Positions 1-9,161 of a DNA stretch of 50,792 bases are shown piece by piece. Source of the DNA: Alterluteimonas quercicellularis (GTDB lineage: Bacteria > Pseudomonadota > Gammaproteobacteria > Xanthomonadales > Xanthomonadaceae); NCBI RefSeq assembly GCF_021191635.1, contig NZ_JAIWPR010000021.1:1-50792 (forward strand). Reading direction: 5' to 3'. Numbering within the stretch: position 1 is the first letter of the stretch; the number at the start of each line of letters is the position of its first letter. The notes below the pieces were generated by a model. It saw only the letters and a program-made list of their open reading frames with translations, did not search any database and was not told where the DNA came from. Position numbers and translations under genes: made by a program.

Positions 1-58
1 CCCGAGTCGCTTGGTCGCGCGGCGGGGCGGCCCCACCGCCGGCGGGGGGCGGCCCCCG

Positions 59-80
59 CCCCCCCCCCCCCCGCTCCTAC
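59..80. repeat. C homopolymer next to a REP-end remnant
   Basis: A run of 14 C residues (59-72) is followed directly by GCTCCTAC (73-80), which is the outer end of the GTAGGAGC repeats seen elsewhere in the window, in reverse orientation. The first 58 bases are also almost pure G/C. I see no coding sequence here. The C run may be real low-complexity DNA or a sequencing or assembly artefact. Confidence 0.5.
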
Positions 81-90
81 GGATGGCGTG

Positions 91-759
91 TCAGCCGCAG
101 CCTTCGACGTAGTCGACCTGCGGCGGCACGCCGATGCGCCACTCCTCGACGCGGCCGCCGGCGTCGGTCTCGAACAGCAGCACGCTCTCGCCGCCGTCCG
201 GCGCGGGGATGCGCAGGTAGTGCGCGCCGTCGACGTACTTGTGCGGCTGGCGCTCGACCAGGCCCGGGTACAGCGCCTCGATCTGCGCGGCGTCCATGCC
301 GACGCGGCCGCCGCCCGGCGCCTCGATGTCCTCGGCGCGCACGTCGATGCGCGAGAAGCGGTCGCCCTCGATCATGAAGGCGAGGCGGTAGCCGGCCGCG
401 CCCAGCGGCTGCGCGATCAGGTAGTAGCAGCCGCCGGGCTCGGACGGCTGGGCGTCGCCGAGGTCGCGTCCCCAGGACTGCACCACCGCTTCCTGGTTGG
501 CGCCGAACGCGGCCGGGCCGAAGCCCGCCCAGCCGATGGCGCCGGGCGCCGGCATCGCGGGCCGGGCCGGGGTGTCGGGCGCCTGCATCGGCGGCGGCGC
601 GTCGAGCGCCTCCGGCACGTCCGGGTCGGGCACGGCGGCGGCGGCATCGGCCGACGGCGTTTCCGGCGGGGCCTGCGCGGGCGACGGCGCGCGGTCGCAG
701 GCGGCCAGGGCGAGGGCGAGCAGGAGGGCCGCGGACAGCGGCGCGATCGGTCTCGGCAC
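91..759 (-). CDS. putative lipoprotein of unknown function
   Basis: The 222-residue product starts with a hydrophobic leader ending in a lipobox (LALAAC, Cys about residue 21), so it is probably a lipid-anchored envelope protein. A Pro/Ala-rich linker of about 60 residues follows, then a folded region rich in Gly, Asp and Tyr. I recognise no catalytic motif. The last residues are VEGCG, placing a second Cys at the C-terminus that could pair with the Cys in the middle of the protein (GGCYYL). It lies downstream of hmgA on the same strand with an 87-bp gap and no clear terminator, so read-through from hmgA is possible. No functional link to tyrosine breakdown is visible. Confidence 0.75.
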   Translation of the reverse strand: MPRPIAPLSAALLLALALAACDRAPSPAQAPPETPSADAAAAVPDPDVPEALDAPPPMQAPDTPARPAMPAPGAIGWAGFGPAAFGANQEAVVQSWGRDLGDAQPSEPGGCYYLIAQPLGAAGYRLAFMIEGDRFSRIDVRAEDIEAPGGGRVGMDAAQIEALYPGLVERQPHKYVDGAHYLRIPAPDGGESVLLFETDAGGRVEEWRIGVPPQVDYVEGCG

Positions 760-846
760 GGGGCGCTCCGGGGATGGCGAAGGAGGCGGCCAGCCTCCGC
801 GAGCGCGCGTTAATGGCCCGCGAACGCACGGTCCCGAGCCGGCGAA

Positions 847-2205
847 TCAGTCCCGGCCGGGCGGCACGAAGTGGCGGCGCAGCCCGGCCCAGCAGGCCTG
901 GTAGTCGCGCTGCCGGTGCGCGGCCTCCACCGCCTGCCGCGTCGGCCGGATCACCGCGCGCGACTCGAACATGAAGGCCATCGTGTCGGCCACCACGTCG
1001 GGCTTCGACAGATCCGCCGCCGAGGCCTTTTCGAAGGTCGCCGCGTCCGGCCCGTGCCCGGTCATGCAGTTGTGCAGCGAGCAGCCGCCCGGCGCGAACC
1101 CTTCCGCCTTGGCGTCGTAGGCGCCGTGCACCAGGCCCATGAACTCGCTGGCGACGTTGCGGTGGAACCACGGCGGGCGGAAGGTGTGCTGCGCCACCAG
1201 CCAGCGCGGCGGGAAGATCGCGAAGTCCAGGTTGCCCACCCCGGGCATGTCGCTGGGCGAGGTCAGCACCAGGAAGATGCTCGGGTCCGGGTGGTCGAAG
1301 CTGATCGAGCCGATCGCGTTGAAGCGGCGCAGGTCGTACTTGTAGGGTGCGTAGTTGCCGTGCCAGCCCACCACGTCGAGCGGCGAGTGGCCGATGCCGG
1401 CGCGCCACAGGTGCCCCTGGAACTTGGCGACCAGCTCGAAGTCGCCTTCCACGTCCTCGTAGGCCGCCTGTGGCGCCAGGAAGTCGCGTGGGTTGGCCAG
1501 GCCGTTGGCGCCGATCGGCCCCAGGTCCGGCAGGCGCAGCTGGGCGCCGAAGTTCTCGCACACGTAGCCGCGCGAGGGGCCGTCCGGCAGCTCCACCCGG
1601 AAGCGCACGCCGCGCGGGATCACCGCGATCTCCTGCGGCTCCACGTCCAGCACGCCGAACTCGGTGGCGATCCGCAGCCGCCCCTGCTGCGGCACGATCA
1701 GCTGCTCGCCGTCGGCGCTGTAGAAGTAGCGCCCGCGCATCGGCGCGTTGGCCGCGTACAGGCGCACGCCGATGCCGGTCTGCGCCGCCGGCGAGCCGTT
1801 GCCGGCCACCGTGTAGAGCCCCTCGACGAAGTCCACCGGCGTCTCCGGCAGCGGCATCGGGCTCCAGCGCAGCTGGTCGGGCGACACCGGGCCGTCGCCG
1901 AAGTCGTCGTGCAGGCGCGGCTGCTCGAACGGCTCGAAGGTGTCGTGCATGGCCGCCGGGCGGATCCGGTACAGCCAGCTGCGCCGGTTCTCCGCGCGCG
2001 GCGCGGTGAACGCCGTGCCCGAGAGCTGCTCGGCGTAGAGCCCGTGGGCCACGCGCTGCGGCGAGTTCTGCCCGACCGGCAGGGTGCCGGGCTCGGCCTC
2101 GGTGGCGAACTCGTTGCCGAAGCCGGACATGTAGCCGCGCGGCTGCAGCGCGGACGCGTCGCGCTGCGGCATGGCGATGACGGTGTCGTCGGTGGAAGCG
2201 TTCAT
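847..2205 (-). CDS. hmgA: homogentisate 1,2-dioxygenase
   Basis: This Fe(II) enzyme opens the ring of homogentisate to 4-maleylacetoacetate, the third step of tyrosine/phenylalanine catabolism, in the cytoplasm. The product is 452 residues, slightly longer than usual (about 430-445). Family signatures are clear: [11 protein letters not shown] near the N-terminus and [16 protein letters not shown] in the centre. The iron ligands map to H348 and E354 ([12 protein letters not shown]) and H384 (MTGHGPD), and the putative base His is H305 (FDHPDPS). It lies 49 bp downstream of hppD on the same strand, so the two probably form an operon driven by the hppD promoter. Genes for the next steps (maleylacetoacetate isomerase, fumarylacetoacetase) are not in the window. 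Confidence 0.97.
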   Translation of the reverse strand: MNASTDDTVIAMPQRDASALQPRGYMSGFGNEFATEAEPGTLPVGQNSPQRVAHGLYAEQLSGTAFTAPRAENRRSWLYRIRPAAMHDTFEPFEQPRLHDDFGDGPVSPDQLRWSPMPLPETPVDFVEGLYTVAGNGSPAAQTGIGVRLYAANAPMRGRYFYSADGEQLIVPQQGRLRIATEFGVLDVEPQEIAVIPRGVRFRVELPDGPSRGYVCENFGAQLRLPDLGPIGANGLANPRDFLAPQAAYEDVEGDFELVAKFQGHLWRAGIGHSPLDVVGWHGNYAPYKYDLRRFNAIGSISFDHPDPSIFLVLTSPSDMPGVGNLDFAIFPPRWLVAQHTFRPPWFHRNVASEFMGLVHGAYDAKAEGFAPGGCSLHNCMTGHGPDAATFEKASAADLSKPDVVADTMAFMFESRAVIRPTRQAVEAAHRQRDYQACWAGLRRHFVPPGRD

Positions 2206-2254
2206 GGCTGGGCTCGCAGGGGCGGCGGGCGCCGCGGTCGTGAACCGTCGGAGG

Positions 2255-3361
2255 CTACAGCACGCCGCGCTTCATCTGGTCGCGCTCGATGCTCTCGAAC
2301 AGCGCCTGGAAGTTGCCCTCGCCGAAGCCCTCGTTGCCCTTGCGCTGGATGATCTCGAAGAAGATCGGGCCGATCGCGTTCTGGGTGAAGATCTGCAGCA
2401 GCTTGCGGGTCTTGGTCTCGGGATCGGCGTCGATCAGGATCTTGTTCCTGGCCAGCCGCGCGACGTCCTCGCCGTGGTCGGGGATGCGCTGTTCGATCAC
2501 CTCGAAGTAGGTGTCCGGCGTGTCCAGGAACTCCACGCCCTGCGCGCGCATCCTCTCCACCGTCTCGTAGATGTCGTCGGTGAAGCAGGCGATGTGCTGG
2601 ATGCCCTCGCCCTTGTACGCGTCCAGGTACTCGTTGATCTGCGACTTGGGGTCGCTGGACTCGTTGAGCGGGATGCGCACGATGCCGTCTGGCGCGGTCA
2701 TCGCCTTCGACACCAGGCCGGTCTTGGCGCCCTTGATGTCGAAGTAGCGGATCTCGCGGAAGTTGAACAGCCGCTCGTAGTAGTCCGACCACTTCTGCAT
2801 GTTGCCCGGGTACAGGTTGTGGGTCAGGTGGTCGATGAAGGTGAGCCCGAAGCCCGCCGGGTTCGGATCGGCGCCCTCGACTGGCACGTAGTCGGCTTCG
2901 TAGACGGAGCCGGCCTCGCCGTAGCGGTCCACGAGGTACAGCATGCAGTCGCCGATGCCCTTGACCACCGGCGCCGGCACCGCCTTGCTGGCGTCGTCGG
3001 CGAAGGTCTCGCCGCCGTTCTCCATCACCTTCGCGCGCACCTCCTCGGCCGGCTTGCGGAAGCGGATCGCGAAGCCGCAGGCGCAGGGCCCGTGCGCGCG
3101 GGCGAAATCGGCGGCGAAGGAATCGGGGTCGGCGTTGAGCAGGAAGTTCACCCCGCCCTGGCGGTAGACGGTGATGTCGCGGCTGCGGTGCCTGAGCACC
3201 GCGCTGAAGCCCATGCGCCGGAACAGGTCGTGCAGCACCTCGGGCTCGGGCGCGGCGAACTCGACGAACTCGAAGCCGTCGATGCCCATCGGGTTTTCGA
3301 ACGTGGTCACCTGCATGCCAAGATTGGCGGGCGGGTTCGAAGTCTGCGGCTGCGCGCTCAT
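2255..3361 (-). CDS. hppD: 4-hydroxyphenylpyruvate dioxygenase
   Basis: This Fe(II) VOC-fold enzyme converts 4-hydroxyphenylpyruvate to homogentisate, the substrate of the next gene hmgA. I place the start at 3361 (MSAQPQTSN), preceded by GAGGAGCC; reading upstream from there would run through the promoter. That gives 368 residues, normal for the family. The iron ligands are H178 (FIDHLTHN), H256 (IQHIACF) and E336 (FFEII), and the C-terminal [15 protein letters not shown] signature is present (about 345-359). The gene is divergent from a MarR-type regulator, with promoter and palindrome in the 103-bp gap, so regulation by that protein is likely. Confidence 0.97.
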   Translation of the reverse strand: MSAQPQTSNPPANLGMQVTTFENPMGIDGFEFVEFAAPEPEVLHDLFRRMGFSAVLRHRSRDITVYRQGGVNFLLNADPDSFAADFARAHGPCACGFAIRFRKPAEEVRAKVMENGGETFADDASKAVPAPVVKGIGDCMLYLVDRYGEAGSVYEADYVPVEGADPNPAGFGLTFIDHLTHNLYPGNMQKWSDYYERLFNFREIRYFDIKGAKTGLVSKAMTAPDGIVRIPLNESSDPKSQINEYLDAYKGEGIQHIACFTDDIYETVERMRAQGVEFLDTPDTYFEVIEQRIPDHGEDVARLARNKILIDADPETKTRKLLQIFTQNAIGPIFFEIIQRKGNEGFGEGNFQALFESIERDQMKRGVL

Positions 3362-3422
3362 GGTCGGCTCCTCGGCGTGGGCTGCGGGCCGCGCGGACGG
3401 CGGCCCATTGGCTCGGACGCCT

Positions 3423-3451
3423 TTTATAGTTTCACCTGTAACCATTTGCAA
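3423..3451 (-). promoter_or_regulatory. hppD-hmgA sigma70-type promoter
   Basis: On the minus strand a -35 TTGCAA (3446-3451) and a -10 TATAAA (3423-3428) are separated by exactly 17 bp. Transcription would start near 3416, about 55 bp upstream of the hppD start codon. This is the most A/T-rich spot of the divergent gap. Confidence 0.75.
3426..3445. promoter_or_regulatory. candidate MarR-family operator
   Basis: A 20-bp imperfect palindrome with half-site ATNGTTNCAN (7 of 10 positions symmetrical) occupies the spacer between the -35 and -10 of the hppD promoter. Its size and symmetry fit a winged-helix MarR dimer, and binding there would block RNA polymerase. The assignment to the adjacent regulator is inferred from position. 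Confidence 0.6.
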
Positions 3452-3464
3452 GGTGCGATGCAGC

Positions 3465-3989
3465 ATGCCCCCGAAGGACACCGCCCCCGCTTCCGACCCC
3501 GGTGCCGAGCCGCCGCTGCGGCTGGAGCGCTTCCTGCCCTACCGGCTGAGCGTGCTGTCCAACCGGGTCAGCTCGGCCATCGCCCAGGTCTACTCCGACC
3601 GCTTCGGCCTGGCGATCACCGAGTGGCGGGTGATGGCGGTGCTGGGGCGCTTCCCCGAGCTGTCGGCCAACGAGGTCGCGCAGCGCACCGCGATGGACAA
3701 GGTGGCGGTGAGCCGCGCGGTCTCGCGGCTGCTGGAATCCGGCCGGCTGGAACGCGAGACCCACGGCGGCGACCGCCGGCGCTCGGTGCTGCGGCTGTCG
3801 CCGGAAGGGCTGCGGATCTACCGCGAGGTGGCGCCGCTGGCGCTCGCCTTCGAGCAGCGGCTGCTGGCCGGCATGAACGAGGACGAGCGCGCGCTGCTGT
3901 TCGGCCTGCTGGACCGGCTCGACCGGCTGGAGCTGGAGGCCGAGGCGGAAGCCGCCGGCCCGCCGCGGCCGCCGGCGCCGGGGAGATGA
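3465..3989 (+). CDS. MarR-family transcriptional regulator, probable regulator of hppD-hmgA
   Basis: This is a 174-residue winged-helix protein of the MarR/SlyA type. The N-terminal dimerisation helix (LPYRLSVLSNRVSSAIAQVYSD) is followed by a helix-turn-helix (ITEWRVMAVLGRF ... SANEVAQRTAMDKVAVSRAV) and the wing with DRR (GGDRRRSVLRLS). The acidic/proline tail after about residue 155 is probably disordered. The start at 3465 is the first ATG after the divergent promoter. It is transcribed away from hppD. The usual logic would be repression of hppD-hmgA relieved by an aromatic ligand, but activation cannot be excluded. Confidence 0.9.
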   Translation: MPPKDTAPASDPGAEPPLRLERFLPYRLSVLSNRVSSAIAQVYSDRFGLAITEWRVMAVLGRFPELSANEVAQRTAMDKVAVSRAVSRLLESGRLERETHGGDRRRSVLRLSPEGLRIYREVAPLALAFEQRLLAGMNEDERALLFGLLDRLDRLELEAEAEAAGPPRPPAPGR

Positions 3990-4032
3990 CGGCGGGGCCG
4001 CCCGGCGCGCGCCGGACGGCCGCCGCGCGCGG

Positions 4033-5553
4033 CTACTTTACGCCGTGCATCAGCTTCTGGATCAGCGGCGCGATCAGGAACAGCAGCACGCCGGGGACGA
4101 TCAGCGCCCAGAAGCCGAAGGTGTAGCCGGACAGCGCCGACTCCACGTCCATGCCGCTCTCGCCGCTGACGTGGCTGGCGAAGATGCCCGACAGGTTGTT
4201 GCCGATGCCGGTCGACAGGAACCAGCCGCCCATGCCGAAGCCCACCAGCCGCACCGGCGCCAGCTTGGTGACCATCGACAGCCCGATCGGCGACAGGCAC
4301 AGCTCGCCGATCGACTGGATGACGTAGACCATGAACAGCGTCCAGAACGGGATCTTGCCGAAGCCGTCGACCAGGCTGGACAGGGCGAACATCAGCAGCA
4401 GGAAGGCCAGGCTGTTGAAGACCAGCCCGAGCCCGAACTTGCGCGGGATCGACGGGTTGCGGCGGCCCATGCGCACCCACAGCCAGGCCAGCAGCGGGGC
4501 GAAGGTGATGATCGCCACCGAGTTCACCGACTGGAACCAGCCCACCGGGAAGATCCAGCCGCCCAGGTCGCGGTCGACGATGTTCTGCGCGAGGAAGTTG
4601 AACGAGCTGCCGGCCTGCTCGAAGAAGCACCAGAACAGCACGTTGAAGACGAAGATGATCAGCATGGCGATCACCATGTCGCGCTGCCGCGGCCCGTTGC
4701 GGATGCCCTCCACCAGCAGCAGCGCGCCCAGGCCGACGAACATCGCCATCAGGATCCACTGCAGCGAGCTGGCGCCCAGCGCCAGCAGGAAGTAGACCAC
4801 CGGGATCGCCAGCGCCGCGCCGATCGCGGTGGCGGCCACGCGCCCGGCGCCGGAGCCGGCCGGCGCCGCGCCCACGCCCTTGAGCTGGCCGCGGCCGATC
4901 CAGAACCACACCAGGCTGATCAGCATGCCGATGCCCGAGGCGATGAACACCACCTTGTACGACGGCAGCTCGGGGGTGCCGAACACCTGCTCGGCCAGCC
5001 AGCCGGTGAGGATCGGCGCGATCATCGCGCCGAGGTTGATGCCCATGTAGAACAGGGTGAAGCCGGAGTCGCGGCGGCCGTCGGCCGGTGCGTAGAGCTG
5101 GCCCACCATGGTCGAGATGTTCGGCTTGAACAGGCCGTTGCCGACGATGATCGTGGCCAGGCCCAGCTTGAACACCGCCTCGCTCGGCATGGCGATCATG
5201 AACAGGCCGGCGGACATGATCACCGCGCCCATCAGGATCGAGCGCTGGTAGCCGATCACCCGGTCGGCAACGTAGCCGCCGAAGATCGCGCCCGCGTAGA
5301 CCAGGGCCAGGTAGGCGCCGTAGGTCTGGTTGGCCGAGCTCTCGCCGGTGCCGCTGCCGCCATGGAACTGCGCCACGATGTAGAGCACCAGCGCCCAGCG
5401 GATGCCGTAGAACGCGAAGCGCTCCCAGAACTCCGTCATGAACAGCATCCACAGCGGCTTGGGATGCCCCATCCGTTCCTGGTAGGAGGGCGGCGCGGCC
5501 GGCGGCTGCGGCGGGATCGGTTCGAGTTTGGGCGCGATGGTGTCGGCGCTCAT
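4033..5553 (-). CDS. POT/PTR-family proton-coupled oligopeptide transporter
   Basis: This 506-residue inner-membrane symporter probably imports di- and tripeptides with protons. The family signature TEFWERFAFYGIRWAL (about residues 40-55) carries the ExxER proton-coupling motif, and the second signature is recognisable around FTLFYMGINLGAMIAPILTGWLAE. The N-terminus is a Pro-rich cytosolic segment (IPPQPPAAPPSYQERMG). A strong ribosome-binding site (GAGGGG) precedes the start. It lies convergent to the MarR gene with only a 43-bp gap. Peptide uptake next to tyrosine catabolism fits a lifestyle of feeding on protein, in line with the secreted protease and nuclease elsewhere in the window. Confidence 0.93.
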   Translation of the reverse strand: MSADTIAPKLEPIPPQPPAAPPSYQERMGHPKPLWMLFMTEFWERFAFYGIRWALVLYIVAQFHGGSGTGESSANQTYGAYLALVYAGAIFGGYVADRVIGYQRSILMGAVIMSAGLFMIAMPSEAVFKLGLATIIVGNGLFKPNISTMVGQLYAPADGRRDSGFTLFYMGINLGAMIAPILTGWLAEQVFGTPELPSYKVVFIASGIGMLISLVWFWIGRGQLKGVGAAPAGSGAGRVAATAIGAALAIPVVYFLLALGASSLQWILMAMFVGLGALLLVEGIRNGPRQRDMVIAMLIIFVFNVLFWCFFEQAGSSFNFLAQNIVDRDLGGWIFPVGWFQSVNSVAIITFAPLLAWLWVRMGRRNPSIPRKFGLGLVFNSLAFLLLMFALSSLVDGFGKIPFWTLFMVYVIQSIGELCLSPIGLSMVTKLAPVRLVGFGMGGWFLSTGIGNNLSGIFASHVSGESGMDVESALSGYTFGFWALIVPGVLLFLIAPLIQKLMHGVK

Positions 5554-5704
5554 GCGGTATGTTTCCCCTCGGGACGCGGATGGGTCGGACGGCGGCGGCG
5601 CCCCGCGGCGCGGCCACGGGACGCGGCAGCATTACCGACCGGGGCGGTCCGCGTCAAAGAGCGGCCCCGCCGCCGGACGCGGGGCCCGGGTTCGCCGGCC
5701 CGCG

Positions 5705-7294
5705 CTAGGGCGCCGGGTAGCCGTAGCTCGCGCCGATCCCCAGCGGCACGCCCAGGGCCCAGAACGCCAGCAGGAACAGCGTCCACAGCACCGACAGCGC
5801 CAGCGAGTACGGGATCATCAGCGACACCAGGGTGCCGATGCCGGCCGACTTCACGTAGCGCTGGCAGAACACCACGATCAGCGGGAAGTACGGCATCAGC
5901 GGGGTGATGATCGTGGTCATCGAGTCGCCGACGCGGTAGGCGGCCTGGGTCAGGTCGGGCGAGACGCCCAGCTGCATCATCAGCGGCACCATGATCGGCG
6001 CCAGCAGGGCCCACTTCGCCGAGGCCGAACCGATGAACAGGTTGACGATCGAGGTCATCAGGATCAGGCCGATGATCGTCAGCCACATCGGCAGCCCCAG
6101 CGCCCGCAGCAGGTCGGCGCCCTCCACCGCCATCAGCGTGCCCAGGCCGGAACCGTTGAAGCCGGCCAGGAACTGCGCGATGAAGAACGCGATGACGATG
6201 TAGTAGCCCATGCCGCTCATCGACTTGGTCATCGCCGCGATGACGTCGCGGTGGGTCTTCACCGTGCCGGCGACGTAGCCGTAGACCACGCCCGGCACCA
6301 GGAACAGCACGAAGATCAGCGCCACGATCGACTGCATCACCGGCGCCGCCGCCACCAGCAGCGGATGGCTGCCCTCCGGCACCGCCTCGGCCGGCGCGCG
6401 CCACGGCGAGGTCCCGGGCACCAGGCTCAGCGCGAACAGCGCCGCGGCGACCAGCATCGCCAGCACCGCCCACAGCAGCCCGCGCCGCTCGGCGGCGGTC
6501 AGCGGCTCCATCGTCGGCAGGTCGGCGGGATCGCCGTCCACCACGGTCCGCTGCAGCCGCGGCTCGACCAGCCGGTCGGTGACGAACCAGCCGATCGCCA
6601 CGATCAGGAAGGTCGAGGCGGTGGTGAAGATCCAGTTGTTGAGCGGGTTGATCTCCAGCGCCGGGTCGAGCACGCGCCCGGCCTCCTGGGTGAAGGAGGC
6701 CAGCATCGGGTCGAGCGAGGACGGCACGAACAGCGTGGCCGAGAAGCCGCCGGAAACGCCGCAGAACGCGGCCGCGATGCCCGCCAGCGGGTGCCGCCCG
6801 GCGGCGTAGAAGATCACCCCGCCCAGCGGGATCACCAGCACGTAGCCCGCGTCCACCGCCACGTGGCTCAGCACCGCCACCGCGACCAGGGCCGGGGTCA
6901 GCAGCTGCTTCGGCGTCACCGACAGCACGCGCCGCAGCGCCGCGTTGATGAAGCCGGTGTGCTCGGCCACGCCCAGGCCCAGCATCGCCACCAGCACGAT
7001 GCCCAGCGGCGCGAAGCCGACGAAGGTCCGCACCATGTTGGCCATGAAGCCGGTCAGGGACTCGCCCGACAGCAGGTTCACCACCTGGATCGGCTCGCCG
7101 CTGCGCGGGTCGATGGCCTGGAAGGAGACGCCGGACAGCGCCCAGGACAGCGCCCAGACCGCCAGCATCAGCAGCAGGAACAGCATCGCCGGGTCCGGCA
7201 GCCGGTTGCCGACGCGCTCCACCGCGTCCAGGAAGCGGCCCATGAGGCCGGTGGGCGCGCCGCGCGCGGATGGGTCGGTGCCGGACTGGGTCAT
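5705..7294 (-). CDS. AbgT-family transporter
   Basis: This is a 529-residue polytopic membrane protein of the AbgT family, whose members import p-aminobenzoyl-glutamate (AbgT) or export sulfonamides (MtrF, YdaH). Characteristic segments are NRLPDPAMLFLLLM at the N-terminus, HVAVDAGYVLVIPLGG in the middle and SASAKWALLAPIMVPL plus GDSMTTIITPLMPYFPL in the C-terminal half. Substrate and direction cannot be told from sequence. It shares strand with the upstream and downstream genes but is separated by 150 bp from the POT gene and by a MITE-like element from the permease gene, so it is probably its own unit. Confidence 0.92.
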   Translation of the reverse strand: MTQSGTDPSARGAPTGLMGRFLDAVERVGNRLPDPAMLFLLLMLAVWALSWALSGVSFQAIDPRSGEPIQVVNLLSGESLTGFMANMVRTFVGFAPLGIVLVAMLGLGVAEHTGFINAALRRVLSVTPKQLLTPALVAVAVLSHVAVDAGYVLVIPLGGVIFYAAGRHPLAGIAAAFCGVSGGFSATLFVPSSLDPMLASFTQEAGRVLDPALEINPLNNWIFTTASTFLIVAIGWFVTDRLVEPRLQRTVVDGDPADLPTMEPLTAAERRGLLWAVLAMLVAAALFALSLVPGTSPWRAPAEAVPEGSHPLLVAAAPVMQSIVALIFVLFLVPGVVYGYVAGTVKTHRDVIAAMTKSMSGMGYYIVIAFFIAQFLAGFNGSGLGTLMAVEGADLLRALGLPMWLTIIGLILMTSIVNLFIGSASAKWALLAPIMVPLMMQLGVSPDLTQAAYRVGDSMTTIITPLMPYFPLIVVFCQRYVKSAGIGTLVSLMIPYSLALSVLWTLFLLAFWALGVPLGIGASYGYPAP

Positions 7295-7366
7295 GCGGTC
7301 GGGATCCCCCGTCGAATCGAGACCCTTCGCATCCTAGAGCATTCGCACCGCCGCGGCGCTCCCTCG

Positions 7367-7507
7367 GAACCTGTCAGAAGTCCGTCGCGAGCGCCGCCGG
7401 GGGGCGCGTGGCGGAGCGCAGGAAGCGCAGTGTACGAGCGGTACATGAGCATTTCGAGCACCGCACGCGCGCCAGCTGGCAAGCGCAGCAGGAATTCGGA
7501 CAGGTTC
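7367..7507. mobile_element. MITE-like non-coding element with terminal inverted repeats
   Basis: A 141-bp block is bounded by imperfect 17-bp inverted repeats, 7367-7383 and 7491-7507, both reading GAACCTGTC inward from the ends and then AGAAGTCC or CGAATTCC. It contains no ORF. The interior is G/C-rich and punctuated by AGCGCAGGAAGCGCAG and a GTACGAGCGGTAC-like palindrome, suggesting a folded structure. The right end abuts the stop codon of the permease gene. No unambiguous target duplication is seen. A miniature element moved in trans is the likeliest explanation; an unrelated structured RNA is the alternative. Confidence 0.55.
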
Positions 7508-8170
7508 TCACATCGGGCGCTGCGGCCACAGGTAGTCGCGGTCGTCGAAGCTGCGGCACCAGTGCGGCCGGTAGACCACGACCAGCACCATCACCGTGCC
7601 GGCGAAGAACGCCTCGGCGAACATCAGCAATGGGGTCGCCGCCAGGTAGGCCGCGGCGGCGCGGCCGCCGAACCAGGCCGTCGCCGCGGCCTTGGCGAGC
7701 ACCGAGGCGGCCATCGCCAGCGCGCCGGCCGCGAAGGCGTTGAGCATTACGTAGACGAAGATGTTGCGCGGCGCCCAGCGCAGCGCCGCGCGCGAGACCA
7801 GCGCGGTCGCGGCCACCGGCAGCGCGCCGGCGACCAGGAAGTCCAGCGCCCAGCCGTGCCAGGCCGCGCCCAGCAGCACGCCGGCCAGGCTGACCGCGGC
7901 CATCGCCCAGCAGGCGACGCCGGCGCCGAACATCAGCGTGGCGATGGTCGCGCCCAGGAAGTGCAGCATCACCCCCTGCAGCGCGGCGGTATTGAACCAG
8001 CGCATGCCCGCCAGCGCGGCGGCGGCGACCAGCAGCACGCGCAGCGCGTCCGGCTCGGCGCCATGCAGATAGGCGCGCAGCGGGCCGGCGCTGCGCAGCA
8101 GCACCAGCAGCGCGCCCGCCCAGGCCAGCGCCTGCACCCAGCCCGGCAGCGCGACGTCGGCGGCGCCCAT
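7508..8170 (-). CDS. CbiM-like energy-coupling-factor type membrane protein
   Basis: The 220-residue product has about six hydrophobic helices. The segment GVMLHFLGATIATLMFGAGVA recalls the substrate-binding CbiM/NikM proteins of ECF cobalt/nickel importers, but the N-terminal MHIPDG metal-binding sequence of true CbiM is absent. No CbiN, CbiQ or CbiO partner lies nearby, so transport by the usual complex is uncertain. I use the ATG at 8170, 11 bp after the tryptophan dioxygenase stop, giving a likely two-gene operon. The TGA stop is contributed by the end of the adjoining MITE-like element, and the C-terminus (DDRDYLWPQRPM) may have been altered by that insertion. Confidence 0.7.
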   Translation of the reverse strand: MGAADVALPGWVQALAWAGALLVLLRSAGPLRAYLHGAEPDALRVLLVAAAALAGMRWFNTAALQGVMLHFLGATIATLMFGAGVACWAMAAVSLAGVLLGAAWHGWALDFLVAGALPVAATALVSRAALRWAPRNIFVYVMLNAFAAGALAMAASVLAKAAATAWFGGRAAAAYLAATPLLMFAEAFFAGTVMVLVVVYRPHWCRSFDDRDYLWPQRPM

Positions 8171-8181
8171 GCGCTGGGGCC

Positions 8182-9057
8182 CTAGCCCGGCGCCGCGGGC
8201 ACCGGCTGGCCCAGCCGCGTGCGCACGTCGAACAGCTCGGGGAAGAACGTCAGCTCCAGCGCCTGCTTCAGGAACCCCACGCCGCTGGAGCCGCCGGTGC
8301 CCCGCTTGAAGCCGATGATGCGCATCACCGTGCGCATGTGGCGGAACCGCCACAGCTGGAACTGCGACTCCAGGTCCACCAGGTCCTCGCACAGCGAGTA
8401 CTCGCGCCAGTGGCGGTCGGTGTCGTTGTAGATCGCCTCGAACACCGGCAGCAGGTCCGGGTCGTGCACGTGCGCCTCGCGCCAGTCGCGCTGCAGGTGC
8501 CGCTCCGGCACCGCGTGGCCCCAGCGCGCGAGGTAGCGCAGGAACTCGTCGTACAGGCTGGGCGCCTCCAGCACCGCGCGCAGCGCGGCCTGGCCGTCCG
8601 GGTCGTAGGCGAACACGCGCAGCATCGCCGCGTTCTTGTTGCCCAGCAGGAACTCTACGGTGCGGTACTGCAGCGACTGGAAGCCCGACGAGGGCCCCAG
8701 GATCCCGCGGAACTCCGTGTACTCGGCCGGGGTGAGCGTCTCCAGCACCGACCACTGCTCGGTCAGCTGCCGCAGCACCTGCTTGCAGCGCGCCAGCACC
8801 TTGCGGCAGCGCCACACCTCGTCGCGCCCCAGGTGCGCGATCGCCGCGCCCAGCTCGTGGATCATCAGCTTGATCCACAGCTCCGAGACCTGGTGCTGGA
8901 CGATGAACAGCATCTCGTCGTGGTGCGGCGGGTCCGATTGCGGGACCTGCGCGGCCAGCAGCCGGTCCAGCCTCAGGTAGCCCGAGTAGGTCAGGCGACC
9001 GTCGAGGTCGGTATGGATGCCCTCCTCCAGAGGCCGCTGGTTGCGGTCGATGCTCAT
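8182..9057 (-). CDS. kynA: tryptophan 2,3-dioxygenase
   Basis: This heme enzyme oxidises L-tryptophan to N-formylkynurenine, the first step of the kynurenine pathway. With the start at 9057 ([13 protein letters not shown]) the protein is 291 residues. Active-site residues fall at H55 (IVQHQVSE), R117 ([10 protein letters not shown]) and the heme ligand H240 (FRHMRTV), and the substrate loop [10 protein letters not shown] spans 251-260. This numbering is the same as in the Xanthomonas enzyme as I recall it. An upstream extension to 9147 is possible but reads unlike the family. Other kynurenine genes are not in the window. It probably shares a transcript with the CbiM-like gene. Confidence 0.97.
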   Translation of the reverse strand: MSIDRNQRPLEEGIHTDLDGRLTYSGYLRLDRLLAAQVPQSDPPHHDEMLFIVQHQVSELWIKLMIHELGAAIAHLGRDEVWRCRKVLARCKQVLRQLTEQWSVLETLTPAEYTEFRGILGPSSGFQSLQYRTVEFLLGNKNAAMLRVFAYDPDGQAALRAVLEAPSLYDEFLRYLARWGHAVPERHLQRDWREAHVHDPDLLPVFEAIYNDTDRHWREYSLCEDLVDLESQFQLWRFRHMRTVMRIIGFKRGTGGSSGVGFLKQALELTFFPELFDVRTRLGQPVPAAPG

Positions 9058-9161
9058 CCGGCCAAGGTTACTCCATCCCGCCCCGGCCCCCTTGTCATGC
9101 AGGCGCCATCGGAAGCAGGCAGAATCGGCCGGGGGACAGGGGATCAAAAGGGGAACGAACG

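Noticed and set aside
3171..3464. A longer MarR protein starting upstream at 3171
   Set aside because: This would run through hppD coding sequence on the other strand and its promoter. The domain begins normally after the ATG at 3465.
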